Part shown: positions 24,594 through 34,567 of the stretch, in pieces | How positions within the stretch are numbered: the first letter of the stretch is position 1 | How the letters are laid out: every line of letters begins with the position of its first letter | Origin: a virus | Virus record (IMG/VR): IMGVR_UViG_3300033149_000928 | Span: 1-64,000 of that record | Length of the DNA stretch: 64,000 nt | Direction: 5' to 3' (one strand) | Notes under the pieces: generated by a model | Databases searched by the model: none | What the model was told of the DNA's origin: nothing | What the model saw: only the letters and a program-made list of their open reading frames with translations | Translations under genes and position numbers: made by a program

Positions 24594-26206
24594 TTAATCC
24601 TCCACAATACAAGTCTAACTCTACGTATACTTACTTGCTTACCAGATGTAGCTGATGCATAGTCTATATCAAAAGTATGTGCTGCATTAGTTAATGTCCT
24701 AATAGCGAAACCAGCCGTAGCCTCATAGCTATTAGTATCTGTTTGAATATTTTGATTCGCTAAATCAGTAGAATTATCTTCTTGTACACGAAAAGCAACA
24801 TCAGTGCTAGTACCATTTCTAGCTACCTCAACCGACCATCCAACATAGTAATCTCCAGCTGGAATAACACTTGTAAGCATCGTAGCTTTCGTTTGCCAAC
24901 TTACACTTGTAGTTGATGATACGCCTTCAGACTTAGCTTCGTGAAATTGTGAACCAAATATAGCGTCTATAGCTGTATTGAGATTACCAAGTTGTACCCG
25001 TTTCTTTGCGTTTGCTACAGCGGAGTCCTCAATAACTATAAGATCAGTTGCTATTGGTGTGGACTTCTCAACAATAGAAACAATCTCACCTGATATATTG
25101 TCATGTATAGCAGTTGCATCAGCACCATCATCTACTGAAGGATTTGGATATGTTCCATTTAAATCCCCACCTGCTGTTCCAGTTGGTATACGGGGTGTAG
25201 TAGTATCATCAAGTGTCGCATCTGTAATCTTAGTATTTAGATTTGCAAGAGTATCTGCTATATGTGCCGACCCACCAAGCGCATGTGTAATACCTGTACT
25301 TAAAGTACTAAGTAAAGCTTTCTTTTTACTATAAGAATCCGCACTATCTTCAATAATAATAATATCTGCATTAACAGGGGTACCCTTCGCACTAATAGCA
25401 TTAATCTCACCAGGTATATTATCATGGATAGCTACATGATCGTCGCCATCTGGTAGACCAAGAGTACCTCCACCAGTTATTGAGGTAGTACCAGATACTT
25501 CCGTAGCAGTAAGATATAACGTACCAGTATCCACATCATAAGCTGTAGATGCCTCAAGTATCGAAGTAACTACGGATACCGTACCAGTACCATCAACCTC
25601 AATACCAGTACCACTAGGAGCTTCAATATGTTCTACTGTAACAATAATACTACCAGTATCATCAACATATAATGCTGTACCTGCTCCGCTAACCTCAATA
25701 TGATTAAACTTAGCGAAGATTTTACCAGTTGTAGCTGCGTCTCCAATAGCGATACCAGTATCAACTAAAGCTTCATGTCCTATGAGTTCAAGTTCACCAG
25801 CAGCACAATGAACACCGTTGGCTCCACTTGTTGCTTCAAGGATTTCAATAAATGCTTTTGCTCTACCTGCTCCAGCAGTTTTTGAAATTACTGTTCCACT
25901 CGCAACTATACACCAATGAGCTAAGAGATATGCTTCATCTCCAAGAATATGATTACCTACAAGCTTAGCAAATGGAGCTTTCAAAACTACATAAGGTGGT
26001 ATTGTTAAATTCTCAGTATATATCCCACCATCGACAACTAAAATACCAATAATATTAGAGGCACTAGGAGTATCGCCACTAGCAGCCGCAAGAGCAGCAG
26101 TAGCTGTTAAGAATGGTTCACTAAGACTTTTGCCTGTATTGGTATCTAAACCATACTTAGCAACATAATATTGCTGTATAGAATCTGGCAATGGAGTATA
26201 CGCCAT
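24590..26206 (-). CDS. Tail fibre/spike-like protein, 538 aa
   Basis: Starts with YYVAKYGLDTNTGKSLSEPF, the opening of many phage right-handed beta-helix proteins (glycan-binding or cleaving). The middle has regular Gly/Thr/Val-rich rungs. Two copies of a DGDDHVAIHDNIPGEI-type segment are followed by PxxxDxIxIEDSA. C-terminal beta-sandwich-like region. A palindrome variant (24752) is read as DLANQ. Confidence 0.72.
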   Translation of the reverse strand: MAYTPLPDSIQQYYVAKYGLDTNTGKSLSEPFLTATAALAAASGDTPSASNIIGILVVDGGIYTENLTIPPYVVLKAPFAKLVGNHILGDEAYLLAHWCIVASGTVISKTAGAGRAKAFIEILEATSGANGVHCAAGELELIGHEALVDTGIAIGDAATTGKIFAKFNHIEVSGAGTALYVDDTGSIIVTVEHIEAPSGTGIEVDGTGTVSVVTSILEASTAYDVDTGTLYLTATEVSGTTSITGGGTLGLPDGDDHVAIHDNIPGEINAISAKGTPVNADIIIIEDSADSYSKKKALLSTLSTGITHALGGSAHIADTLANLNTKITDATLDDTTTPRIPTGTAGGDLNGTYPNPSVDDGADATAIHDNISGEIVSIVEKSTPIATDLIVIEDSAVANAKKRVQLGNLNTAIDAIFGSQFHEAKSEGVSSTTSVSWQTKATMLTSVIPAGDYYVGWSVEVARNGTSTDVAFRVQEDNSTDLANQNIQTDTNSYEATAGFAIRTLTNAAHTFDIDYASATSGKQVSIRRVRLVLWRIN

Positions 26207-26227
26207 GTCATTCCCCTATAATATTAC

Positions 26228-26977
26228 TTAGAGTACCCACCATTCTGTACCATCACAGAATACATCTAAGGATTCATATTGTGCTGTGATATCTTTGGTT
26301 AAAGAATCATCAATAGTCTCAGTACCATTACCATCGAGAGTCACATTATTTGCACTGGCATTTAACTTCTTAACTCGATACAGTACTCCAGAAGAGGAGG
26401 CTACTGCTGGTAAATTAATAGTTATAGCTCCACCTGTTGTATCGCAAAGTATAATACCCTCACCACCTGGAGTATATGGACTATCGGTATTATCAATATG
26501 TACGAAAGTACCATTTCCAGGAGTTACCCACTCTAATCCAGTTGCTTTAGAATTATTAGCAGCAAGTTGCTGTCCATTTATTCCTACTGGAAGTCGAGAT
26601 ATCGCATCATCTCCAGTACCTGCTAGGAGATCACCTTTCGCATCAACGGTGGAAACCATTAATGCACCAGCACTAGCTACATTAGTAGGGTCAGTGATAT
26701 CTGCTAGAGCCTCAATGCCATCTAACTTAGCGATCTGAGCAGCAGTCGCTACTCCCTTTTGTACTGCCGTGGCATCCTGGATATCATCAGTACCATCTGT
26801 ATGGTCAGTAGCATGTAAGAGTTCAGCTTTGGTATCTGCAATATCCCGTACTGCTTTCTCTGTAGCTAATGAAGTATCAACACCTGGAGTACCAATAGAT
26901 GTTGCTACATCATATCCATCTTCAATATGATTTCCATCAGCAGCCTTTGGGATTTTTCCTGCTGTGAGATCAGCCAT
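26228..26977 (-). CDS. Tail fibre-like protein, 249 aa
   Basis: Starts MADLTAGKIPKAADGNHIED and ends with a beta-rich domain containing DGNGTETIDDSLTKDI and DVFCDGTEWWVL, the usual C-terminal pattern of short phage fibre or collar proteins. An exact palindrome lies in its leader (26988). Confidence 0.72.
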   Translation of the reverse strand: MADLTAGKIPKAADGNHIEDGYDVATSIGTPGVDTSLATEKAVRDIADTKAELLHATDHTDGTDDIQDATAVQKGVATAAQIAKLDGIEALADITDPTNVASAGALMVSTVDAKGDLLAGTGDDAISRLPVGINGQQLAANNSKATGLEWVTPGNGTFVHIDNTDSPYTPGGEGIILCDTTGGAITINLPAVASSSGVLYRVKKLNASANNVTLDGNGTETIDDSLTKDITAQYESLDVFCDGTEWWVL

Positions 26978-27012
26978 ATCATTTCCTTTGATTTACTAAA
27001 TCAAATTGTAAT

Positions 27013-27453
27013 TTAGATAGCATATACCGGCTCTTCATCAGTATTATAAATTTGCTCTTCATCCGTATTGAAAAGTCCTTCGGGAGCACCAAGATTCACT
27101 CCCATTAATTCAAAGCTAACCTCATAAGAACCACAGTTAGTATCTCTCTGTGTTATAATATCCATAGGGTTGGAGATAACAACTCCTTCCCAAACTTCAT
27201 TGTTATGATCTGTTATTTTAATCTGTTCACCAGCAGAGGCTATCAAAATAGCTTCAAAATCCTCTTTTGTGGTTTTCTTTAAATTACTAAAGGAGAAAGT
27301 ACGCATCTCCTTATTAGGCCAACCTGCATCTTTAACACTTTTAACCTCTCCACCTATAGTTTCACGGTTAACTGCGTAAGTCCTGAGACTATGGGTATCT
27401 CCCAATTCTGGGTTTCGTAAAGCAACATAACCACCATCGTAATAAAAGATCAT
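27013..27453 (-). CDS. Minor tail protein, paralogue of the 19036-19425 gene
   Basis: 146 residues. ALRNPELGDTHSLR, IASAGEQIKITDHN and VWEGVVISNP match the 19.0-kb gene. The C-terminus has the near-repeat FNTDEEQIYNTDEEPVY. Overlaps the next gene upstream by four bases. Likely distal tail or tail-tip structure. Confidence 0.65.
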   Translation of the reverse strand: MIFYYDGGYVALRNPELGDTHSLRTYAVNRETIGGEVKSVKDAGWPNKEMRTFSFSNLKKTTKEDFEAILIASAGEQIKITDHNNEVWEGVVISNPMDIITQRDTNCGSYEVSFELMGVNLGAPEGLFNTDEEQIYNTDEEPVYAI

Positions 27454-27950
27454 CCTGCCGCTCCAGAAACCGTATAAGTAATATTAAGGGTATCACTCGC
27501 AACAGCAGAGACATTCCCATCAAGGAAAAGTCCAGTTGCCCAAAGTGTTCCCGTTGATCCACCTTTAGCACTATCACTAGTAAGGAAAAGTCCAGAAATT
27601 GTAGTTGTTCCATTTATATTGAATACAACAAAAGAACTATTAGTAATCTCTTTACTGGCGGCGGCATCCGGTCCCCATGCTTGACGTACAGCTTCTGTGT
27701 AGGTCTGATCTTCGGTCCATCCTGGGTGGCTAGCCATCGTATCGGCAGCAGCAAGATCACCGATAACCGCATCATTGATTAAACCTAGATACCATGCGGC
27801 GATTTGAGTATCATTATGGAACTGAATACCAAGGATGCTGTCGATACCCACATCGACAACACCATTCTTGAATTCATAATTCCCGATAACTTTCCCATCG
27901 CGTATATGTTCTAACTTGAAGGTTCCTTTAAAATTAATGCCGGTTTTCAT
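27450..27950 (-). CDS. Tail protein, 166 aa
   Basis: Starts MKTGINFKGTFKLEHIRDGK. The opening GTFKLEHIRDGKVIGNYEFK and a later beta-sandwich pattern are common in small phage structural proteins encoded after tape measures. Leader has an exact palindrome (27965) beside a GCGGC-GCCGC hairpin. Confidence 0.65.
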   Translation of the reverse strand: MKTGINFKGTFKLEHIRDGKVIGNYEFKNGVVDVGIDSILGIQFHNDTQIAAWYLGLINDAVIGDLAAADTMASHPGWTEDQTYTEAVRQAWGPDAAASKEITNSSFVVFNINGTTTISGLFLTSDSAKGGSTGTLWATGLFLDGNVSAVASDTLNITYTVSGAAG

Positions 27951-28000
27951 GGGTACTGTCTCCTTTGATTTAGTAAATCAAAGCGGCGAAGCCGCCTCCC

Positions 28001-31000
28001 TCAAAACCTAAGTGTCTTTCTACGGATTTGTCTCTGTAAGAGTTTCCCAACCTTAGTAACGTCATAAGCTTCATTGCCACTGGACTGCATATTGATATTC
28101 ACATCACCAACATTGGTTACAGAGCCGCCACCTTGGAATGGTTGGATACCGGCATTCATAGCTACGAGTTGCGTATGGAACTTCCTAGCTGATCTTGCGT
28201 TCATCACGAACTCACCAGGAGTAAGCATAGCGGGTACGGTGTCTGTACTTCCTGGGACATCTCCTCCTGCTGCTCTACCTAATGGACCGACTTTATCTCT
28301 AATTTGAGCTAATAAAGCTGGAATATCTACTGTTTGTGCTTTCTCAATCTTCTTTAAGTGGTCGTTCCTATCTCTATCCGCTTGTTCAGTGAGGCCAAAG
28401 GTTTTATCGAATGCTTTTCGAGATTCCTCTACTTGCTTTTTCGATGCCTCAGTTAATTTCTTTAGTTCACTAACTGCATTATTATCTCTAGTAATTCTAA
28501 ATAACCTCAATACCGCATCTTCAAAAGTACTAATTGCAGCGACACCTTCTTCCGATCTTTGGCCTCTAAAGAAAGGAGCTAGTTCTTGTTGTGATCTCTC
28601 GAAATCTTCAATAGTTTTTATTAATACTGCTGCACCCTTAGCTGTTGGGTCTTTTAAGAACGGAGCTAAATCAGCTCTGAATTTAGCAAAATCTGGTCCT
28701 AATTTTGCAAAAGTACTTATAAGATCAGTTCTAGCCGCAGGTTCTGATCCTCTTAATTTAAGTTCTGCTTCCTTTTGTACTTTTATTCTATTCTTAAGCC
28801 CTTCTTCCTGGAGTTTGATTGTCTTTCTTACAGTTTCTAGTTCTTGTTCCAAAAGTTTCTTTTTAAGGGTTTCCTCTATCTGTGCTTCTTTCTTAGCTAA
28901 TTGCTCTTGAGCAACTATGGCAGTTTTAGGGTCTTTTACACTGGCCTTTTCAATGGTCTCTCTTGCTTTATCAACATCTTTTAAGGCTTTTAATAAATTA
29001 ACTATTTGTTCATCAACATCATCTACCCCGATTAAATCTTTAACTTTGAGTTTACTTATTTCTCTTGACTGCTCTTGTATAAGTTTAAGATTCTTTTCCC
29101 GTCTTTCTGTTTCTTCTTTTGCCTCCTTTGTGGCTTGTTTTGCTGCTTCCGCTAATTCCTTTTCAAATTCAATTCTCTGTTTTATAAGTGCATTTTGTGC
29201 TTTTGAAATTTCAAGTTGTTCAATCTCAATAGGTTGACGTTCTTTGATCTCTTGAGTAATATTTGCTGTTACTGTTAATAATTTTCTAATACGTTCGTTA
29301 TTTTCTCTTTCAAAACGTTCTTGATCTCGTTGAGCTTTAAGTACTGCCTTATCTTTGCTTTGTATACTCTTAATCTCACCATTTACACTAGTAATACTTA
29401 TTCGTGCACCGGCTCTTATTCTAGCATCAATCTTATTTTCAAAAGTCAATCTCTTATCAGCCGCTTTAAGACGTAAATTTTCTAAATCTGTAGCGGCTTT
29501 CTTTCCCCGTTCCCGTAATTTATTAACTTCCTTCTCATTAGATTCATTCTTCTCCGCTGTATCTGATTGGAGTTTAGCTGCTTCCTCAAGTAATTTCTTT
29601 GTTATATCAAAAGCTGCCCTTGCATTACGTTGAGATTGTTGGTCAGTACCCGTTATTGAGATAGCAGCAACAAATTGTTTTTGAGCTTCAGCTATAAGTA
29701 ATCGTTGTTTTGCTTGAACATCTACTGCACTATCTAATTGTTCTCTAAGTATATTACTAGCTAATTCTCTTTTGAGGTCAGCAATATTCTTAGTAGTTTG
29801 TTCAATAGTCTTTTCTGAGTCCTTAAGAATATCATTAAGGTCTTTAATGCCTGCTTGTATTGACTTAATAACATCTTGGTATGCGAGTTTAAGTCCATTT
29901 GCTAATTCTTTATCTAGTCCGACTTGAGTATCTAATTGTTTACTTAATACACTTTGGACTTGAGCTATAGCCGCTTTAGCTAAGCGAAACTCTACTTCAT
30001 ATCCACTCTCGATAATTTTGAGTCGTGCTGTAGTTTGATCTTTAAGTTTCTTAACAGATTCATTATAGAAATCATCTGCTTCTTTAATAGCTTCATCATA
30101 GGAATTAGTGACTGAATCAAAGGCTAATTTGAGTCCTATACCTGCCGCTGTCAGTCCCGCAACAAGAGCGCCGAAGGGAGTGACAATGATAGCTAAATTT
30201 AGACTCACAAGTGCAGCAGCCGCTAAACCAATAGCTGGGGCTAAGAAAACAGTAATAACACTAGCAAAGAGCTTAACACTATCAGATAAAGATAAAACAT
30301 TATCATTAACAAATTTAATTGTATCAATAAGGTCTCTACCAATTTCCTCAGTAAAGAAGTTCTTAATCTTATTTACTTCGATACGGATTTCTCTACCCGT
30401 ATTAGTTAAGGTTTCTTTAAGAGCCACTTCATAAGATGCTTGAGCCTCTTGGAGTTCTTTCCAGTTATTTTCAAAAGTCTTGAGACCTCTACCGGCAAAG
30501 ACCATTGCGCCACTGATAGCACGAATACGTCCAAAGATTTTACCTAATTCAGAAGAACTACCCTTAGTACGTTCTTCAATTTTCGCAAGTACACCACCAA
30601 ATCCGAAAGCAGCAATTGCAGCTTCACCAGATACAACACCCCATTCTCTAAAGAGTTTAGTCATTTCCGCAGTTGGGCGGATTAATTTTAACAAAATGTT
30701 GCGAATTGCTGTTTGGGCCTTTTCGAATGGCACACCACGTATTGTAACTGTAGTAATAGCAGCGGCAAGGTCTGTAAATGAAAGCCCTAAATTAGCTGCC
30801 GGAACAGCACTTTGTCCTATAGTATTTGCCATTTCATCAAGACGCACACGACCAAGTTCAATCGTCTTAAATGTTTGTGCTGCTATATTTGCAGTATCAT
30901 CAAGGGTAAGATTAAAAGCATTCTGTACAGCAGAAAGAAACTGTACTGAAGCAGCGGCATCTGAAACACCAACAAGTGCTAATTCATTAGCAGATTTTAA

Positions 31001-32062
31001 GAAACCAAAGGCTTCCGCACCTTTAGCTACTTGGTTAGATAAAGTTTGATATGCAGCTTCAGCTTGATCTAATAAATCAAAACCAAAGGCATCACTTAGT
31101 TCACGTAATCCTTCTGCCCATCTATCGGTAGTGAGTTGATTCTGTTGAGAAATCGTTCGGATTTCTGAGATACGTATACTAAACTCAATCGCATCTTCCG
31201 TTGCTCTTTTCACTTCTTGAATAAATTTACTTACTGCTCTATGGATAACTTGCACAACGACAACACGTAAGAATGTTTGCCATGAGAGAGTAAGTTTTTG
31301 TACCCGATCTTTAGCAGTATCTAAACTTTCATTTAATGGTTTAGTTGAAGATGCGACTCCAATAAGCTGACCATTGACACTGGTTAAAGTTGCAGTAAGT
31401 TTTTGTCCATCTGTAGTTGTAGCATTCCAGATTTCTTGAGTACGATTTGATGCCGTATTTATTTTCTTTGATATTATAAGTCCTTCTAATTGACCTTTAT
31501 TCTTTTGTTGTTGTAAAAGATTAAGTTCATTTTGTGCTCTCTTCATTTGATCGGCAAGTTTATTTTCAGCGCGTATTCTTGCTTCCGTTGTTTGTGCTTG
31601 CTTGATCCTAACACTAAGTAAATTATTCTCTGCATCTGCAACAACTTGCACTGTATTACCAGTGGCATCTAAACCCGACCTAACTAATTTTTGTAATTTA
31701 CCATTCTTATCAAGTACAGTATTAATTCTTAAGAGTGTTTTAATACGTTGATTAGCTACTTCATCAGCACGTAATCCTGCTTTAGTACCTTCTTTTAAAG
31801 GAGGAATAACTCCTTCTTGAGCCGCTATGTAATCCTCAAGTTGTTTTATTAATTGACCTAATCCCTTAAATGACCCTACCTCAGTATTAAATTTACTCAT
31901 ACTCTCAGTAAATGCTGCTACACCTTTATTTAAATCTAAGAATGCATCTCTTAATTTATTTATTTCTGCAATAGAATCCCTAGTGTCGAAGACAATATCT
32001 CCGCCAAACTCTTCGCCACCATACCATTTACGATTTTTGATTTGGTAAATCAAACTGTCCAC
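28001..32062 (-). CDS. Tail tape measure protein, 1353 aa
   Basis: The longest complete protein apart from the Kelch gene: long Lys/Glu/Gln coiled coils, a hydrophobic patch around residues ~595-640 (LFASVITVFLAPAIGLAAAA) and a TMP-like GVPFEKAQTAIRNILL segment. As a rule of thumb of ~0.15 nm per residue, it predicts a tail near 200 nm. Start GTG at 32062 overlaps the previous stop. The first residues, SLIYQIKNRKWYG, come from a centre-altered palindrome read in a second frame. Confidence 0.88.
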   Translation of the reverse strand: MDSLIYQIKNRKWYGGEEFGGDIVFDTRDSIAEINKLRDAFLDLNKGVAAFTESMSKFNTEVGSFKGLGQLIKQLEDYIAAQEGVIPPLKEGTKAGLRADEVANQRIKTLLRINTVLDKNGKLQKLVRSGLDATGNTVQVVADAENNLLSVRIKQAQTTEARIRAENKLADQMKRAQNELNLLQQQKNKGQLEGLIISKKINTASNRTQEIWNATTTDGQKLTATLTSVNGQLIGVASSTKPLNESLDTAKDRVQKLTLSWQTFLRVVVVQVIHRAVSKFIQEVKRATEDAIEFSIRISEIRTISQQNQLTTDRWAEGLRELSDAFGFDLLDQAEAAYQTLSNQVAKGAEAFGFLKSANELALVGVSDAAASVQFLSAVQNAFNLTLDDTANIAAQTFKTIELGRVRLDEMANTIGQSAVPAANLGLSFTDLAAAITTVTIRGVPFEKAQTAIRNILLKLIRPTAEMTKLFREWGVVSGEAAIAAFGFGGVLAKIEERTKGSSSELGKIFGRIRAISGAMVFAGRGLKTFENNWKELQEAQASYEVALKETLTNTGREIRIEVNKIKNFFTEEIGRDLIDTIKFVNDNVLSLSDSVKLFASVITVFLAPAIGLAAAALVSLNLAIIVTPFGALVAGLTAAGIGLKLAFDSVTNSYDEAIKEADDFYNESVKKLKDQTTARLKIIESGYEVEFRLAKAAIAQVQSVLSKQLDTQVGLDKELANGLKLAYQDVIKSIQAGIKDLNDILKDSEKTIEQTTKNIADLKRELASNILREQLDSAVDVQAKQRLLIAEAQKQFVAAISITGTDQQSQRNARAAFDITKKLLEEAAKLQSDTAEKNESNEKEVNKLRERGKKAATDLENLRLKAADKRLTFENKIDARIRAGARISITSVNGEIKSIQSKDKAVLKAQRDQERFERENNERIRKLLTVTANITQEIKERQPIEIEQLEISKAQNALIKQRIEFEKELAEAAKQATKEAKEETERREKNLKLIQEQSREISKLKVKDLIGVDDVDEQIVNLLKALKDVDKARETIEKASVKDPKTAIVAQEQLAKKEAQIEETLKKKLLEQELETVRKTIKLQEEGLKNRIKVQKEAELKLRGSEPAARTDLISTFAKLGPDFAKFRADLAPFLKDPTAKGAAVLIKTIEDFERSQQELAPFFRGQRSEEGVAAISTFEDAVLRLFRITRDNNAVSELKKLTEASKKQVEESRKAFDKTFGLTEQADRDRNDHLKKIEKAQTVDIPALLAQIRDKVGPLGRAAGGDVPGSTDTVPAMLTPGEFVMNARSARKFHTQLVAMNAGIQPFQGGGSVTNVGDVNINMQSSGNEAYDVTKVGKLLQRQIRRKTLRF

Positions 32063-32571
32063 CTAGTAGTCGAGATTAGATTTTTATTTAAATATTTTCT
32101 AATTATAGGAAAAATATTCTCTACTATATATTTTTCTGTTTGCAATCCTGCTTCTTCGATAGTTCTCCAAGGTGTATTGGGTATTGCAGTAGCATCGTAT
32201 TCATTCTCTTCCCAGTAATTAACTCCTGGTGCTTTGTTAAGATCAGCTACAGTAGAAGAGAAACCAAAAATATATAAACCTCTTTCTATTACCCAAAAAG
32301 CTTTACCTTGGTCTACTCCTGTACCTACATTCTTACCTTCTCGATTCGGTTCTTCTGCATCATCATAATTAATTGTCAACCCAAATTCAATAGCAGCGGC
32401 AGTTAAAGATGCTCTTGCTTGTCCAGTCCATGCAGGTACTGAATCCTTTCCTATCATACCTTGAATAAAATATTGAGCGGCCTTATAAAGCATACCTTTC
32501 ATAAGATCATCAATATCCCGTTCGATAGTTTTCTTAATATAAGGCATCTTAATTTTAGCTACAAATTTCAT
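32050..32571 (-). CDS. Small tail-region protein upstream of tape measure, 173 aa
   Basis: ATG at 32571 overlaps the TGA of the frameshifted chaperone (ATGA). Contains YFIQGMIGKDSVPAWTGQAR, reminiscent of phage head-tail or tail-completion proteins, but it sits in the chaperone to tape-measure interval. Its own stop TGA is supplied by a palindrome (32037-32053). Confidence 0.6.
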   Translation of the reverse strand: MKFVAKIKMPYIKKTIERDIDDLMKGMLYKAAQYFIQGMIGKDSVPAWTGQARASLTAAAIEFGLTINYDDAEEPNREGKNVGTGVDQGKAFWVIERGLYIFGFSSTVADLNKAPGVNYWEENEYDATAIPNTPWRTIEEAGLQTEKYIVENIFPIIRKYLNKNLISTTRWTV

Positions 32572-33235
32572 GTTAATTTTGCTCCAAGCATTGCCGCTTG
32601 CCGTTCGTCATCTTCGATCTCACGAATCTGATTATATGATATAAGGAGAGCTTGTGTCCATACATTACACTCGTCCCAAGCCTTATCTGCACCTTCTGGT
32701 ACAATCCCCATACGTTCACAAGCTCTCCATATAGAATATAACTCCGTGCGGAAACGGGGAAGTACTATTTTTCTGACCCCGCCTCCTGAGAAGCTAAAAA
32801 ACGTTTCCGTGCCTCTTCAATCTTATCACTATTAAGTCCTTGGGCATTCGTGACACCCATTATAACTCTCAATACTTCCGCCTCAGAAAGCCAAGTACCT
32901 AATTCCTTTTCATAGTTCTTCCATGTATCGGGCTTACCCATATCAATGGTATCCCACTCAAGACCTTCAGTTGCTTCAAGGGACTTGAGAACTTGCCATG
33001 CGTACTTCGCAGTACCATATTCATCAATAGCTTTAAGGAACTTCGGGTCATCAACATTTAGTTCCTTACGTCCACCAGGGAACATCTTCTCCGGTGGGGT
33101 AGGTCTTGGAAACATGTTATTGAAATCACTATAATCCAAAACAGCTTGTGCTTTAATGATAATCGTATCTTCACCACGAATGATCGGAATAATTTCAACA
33201 GCAGGACCATTAAGTACCACACCTTGAATCTTCAT
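32568..33235 (-). CDS. Tail assembly chaperone, -1 frameshift fusion (gpGT-like)
   Basis: A -1 slip at TTTTTTA (32801-32795) carries translation from the 147th codon into a frame open for 75 more codons (through ARKRFL, then SFSGGGVRKIVLPRF ... LGAKLT) to TGA at 32568, giving about 222 residues. The downstream frame has no start with a ribosome-binding site, and its stop overlaps the next ATG. This is the conserved G/GT arrangement of long-tailed phages; shift efficiency unknown. Confidence 0.8.
32765..33235 (-). CDS. Tail assembly chaperone, short form (gpG-like)
   Basis: 156 residues, located between the tail-tube candidate and the tape measure, where gpG-type chaperones lie. Near the 3' end the codons cgT TTT TTA form the slippery heptamer TTTTTTA (32801-32795), allowing a -1 shift into the next frame. 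Without the shift it ends at TAG at 32765. It would coat the tape measure before tube assembly. Confidence 0.8.
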   Translation of the reverse strand: MKIQGVVLNGPAVEIIPIIRGEDTIIIKAQAVLDYSDFNNMFPRPTPPEKMFPGGRKELNVDDPKFLKAIDEYGTAKYAWQVLKSLEATEGLEWDTIDMGKPDTWKNYEKELGTWLSEAEVLRVIMGVTNAQGLNSDKIEEARKRFLASQEAGSEK

Positions 33236-33260
33236 TACAAACCCTTTCTTCCCTCAAACT

Positions 33261-33299
33261 TGCTCCACGGTTTGATTTACTAAATCAAACCGTGGAGCA
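33261..33299. repeat. 39-bp perfect palindrome centred on a dispersed 17-bp copy
   Basis: TGCTCCACGG and its complement flank TTTGATTTA-C-TAAATCAAA symmetrically, so the RNA could form a 19-bp stem with a one-base centre. It lies between the tail-tube candidate and the chaperone genes. It may attenuate transcription or fix the tube:chaperone mRNA ratio. No long T-run follows, so it is not a textbook terminator. Confidence 0.85.
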
Positions 33300-33307
33300 A
33301 CAAAAAT

Positions 33308-33829
33308 CTACTGACGCACAATCAGAGCATCAGTGGCATTACACTGACCTGTAACCGCAACAGTACCAGCAGAAAGATCATGTGCAAGACTCGTATAACG
33401 GAAGTCAGGGAGCGTGATAATTTCATCAAGCTCACCACCACAAGGTGGCACATAATCCACTTCAATATCAACCGCGTAGGGTTCACATGGGTCAGAAGAA
33501 CTTGATACCCAACCCGATGCTTCACCACGCTGCTTCAATGCATCTTCAACAGTCGGTGTACCTGCCGCCGTTGTGGACACAGCCTGGAGGAACTCCCAGG
33601 TAAAATCAAAACGAACGTCAATCGGCTCTTCGTCACCTTCCTTAACGGTGTCAAGGAGTCCACGGTCACGAACATACTCGATATTCTTTCGTTCATCATA
33701 AGTGAGAGTACCCTCACCAATCTTCACTTCAAGACTTTGCTGCGCAGACCCAACACCACCATCTTTAAGCCAGATGGTGGCATTTTTGAGATCAATCTGT
33801 GCACCATACCATCTACGATCTCGAAACAT
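33308..33829 (-). CDS. Probable major tail tube protein, 173 aa
   Basis: Assigned by position: last gene before the G/GT chaperone pair. Beta-rich, starting MFRDRRWYGAQIDLKNATIW and containing EVKIGEGTLTYDERKNIEYV. The start shares the R-x-W-Y-G motif with the capsid, scaffold, tape measure and a fibre. Followed by the 39-bp palindrome. Confidence 0.62.
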   Translation of the reverse strand: MFRDRRWYGAQIDLKNATIWLKDGGVGSAQQSLEVKIGEGTLTYDERKNIEYVRDRGLLDTVKEGDEEPIDVRFDFTWEFLQAVSTTAAGTPTVEDALKQRGEASGWVSSSSDPCEPYAVDIEVDYVPPCGGELDEIITLPDFRYTSLAHDLSAGTVAVTGQCNATDALIVRQ

Positions 33830-33832
33830 ATC

Positions 33833-34567
33833 TTACTCCTCAGCAAGTTCCATTGTATAGTGACGTTCTACACCTGCCTGTAAGACTTCAGCGGCAGGTT
33901 GTAGCTGACCAAAATGACTTACCTGAAGGTTCTTACGTTTACCATCTTGTGCTTGTAAGCAACCTAAGAAAGTATCATCATCCTGGATTTCCTTCCCATA
34001 ACGATAAGTGAGGATATTATTCGTGAACAACGATGTAACGAAATCTGTCTGTAAACGAATATTATGGAAATCCTTATCACTTTTCGGTACGGTAATGATC
34101 GCGTTCACTTCCACAATTAATTTCCACCAGCCCTTTGAAAATTGCTGAAAGAAAGGACCGTCTACACGAAGCTCAAAAAATTCTAATTGATCTTGAGTCT
34201 CGCGATGTTCTCCTTCGAGGAACATGAAAAGCCCTGATCTCAAGTCCTCGAAGTGTTGACAAATAGAAGCATAAATCCAACGCCCCCAGTTGGCATTTAC
34301 GCCTCCGCTCGGTGACGCCCCCGTCACTGAGAAATCTACACTATCTGATACGGTTCCTGTAGAGCCGATTGACATGACCCTGCCAGTATAATCTCCAGGA
34401 GCTACACCTTCTATCTCGATTGTTCCGTTGCCAATAATTGAATTAATGGTATGCCATCTATTGTTATTACGGGTAGTGAAGACGAGAACATTAATTGATC
34501 CCGCTTCCGCACCCGTTATAGTTGCTGTTGAACCAACGATATTAAGCGTTGGGATAGCTGTTGGCAT
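33833..34567 (-). CDS. Tail or head-tail protein with N-terminal Ig-like domain, 244 aa
   Basis: Residues 1-85 look like an Ig/fibronectin-type beta sandwich (GSTATITGAEAGSINVLVFT). The rest (WGRWIYASICQHFEDL, RYGKEIQDDDTFLGCLQ) is mixed. Position immediately upstream of the tail-tube candidate suggests a tail terminator or completion role. It overlaps the receiver-domain gene by 26 bases. Confidence 0.6.
   Translation of the reverse strand: MPTAIPTLNIVGSTATITGAEAGSINVLVFTTRNNNRWHTINSIIGNGTIEIEGVAPGDYTGRVMSIGSTGTVSDSVDFSVTGASPSGGVNANWGRWIYASICQHFEDLRSGLFMFLEGEHRETQDQLEFFELRVDGPFFQQFSKGWWKLIVEVNAIITVPKSDKDFHNIRLQTDFVTSLFTNNILTYRYGKEIQDDDTFLGCLQAQDGKRKNLQVSHFGQLQPAAEVLQAGVERHYTMELAEE

Noticed and set aside
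30480-31049. 189-codon plus-strand frame
   Set aside because: Antisense shadow of the tape measure gene, as are the other plus-strand frames between 28 and 32 kb.
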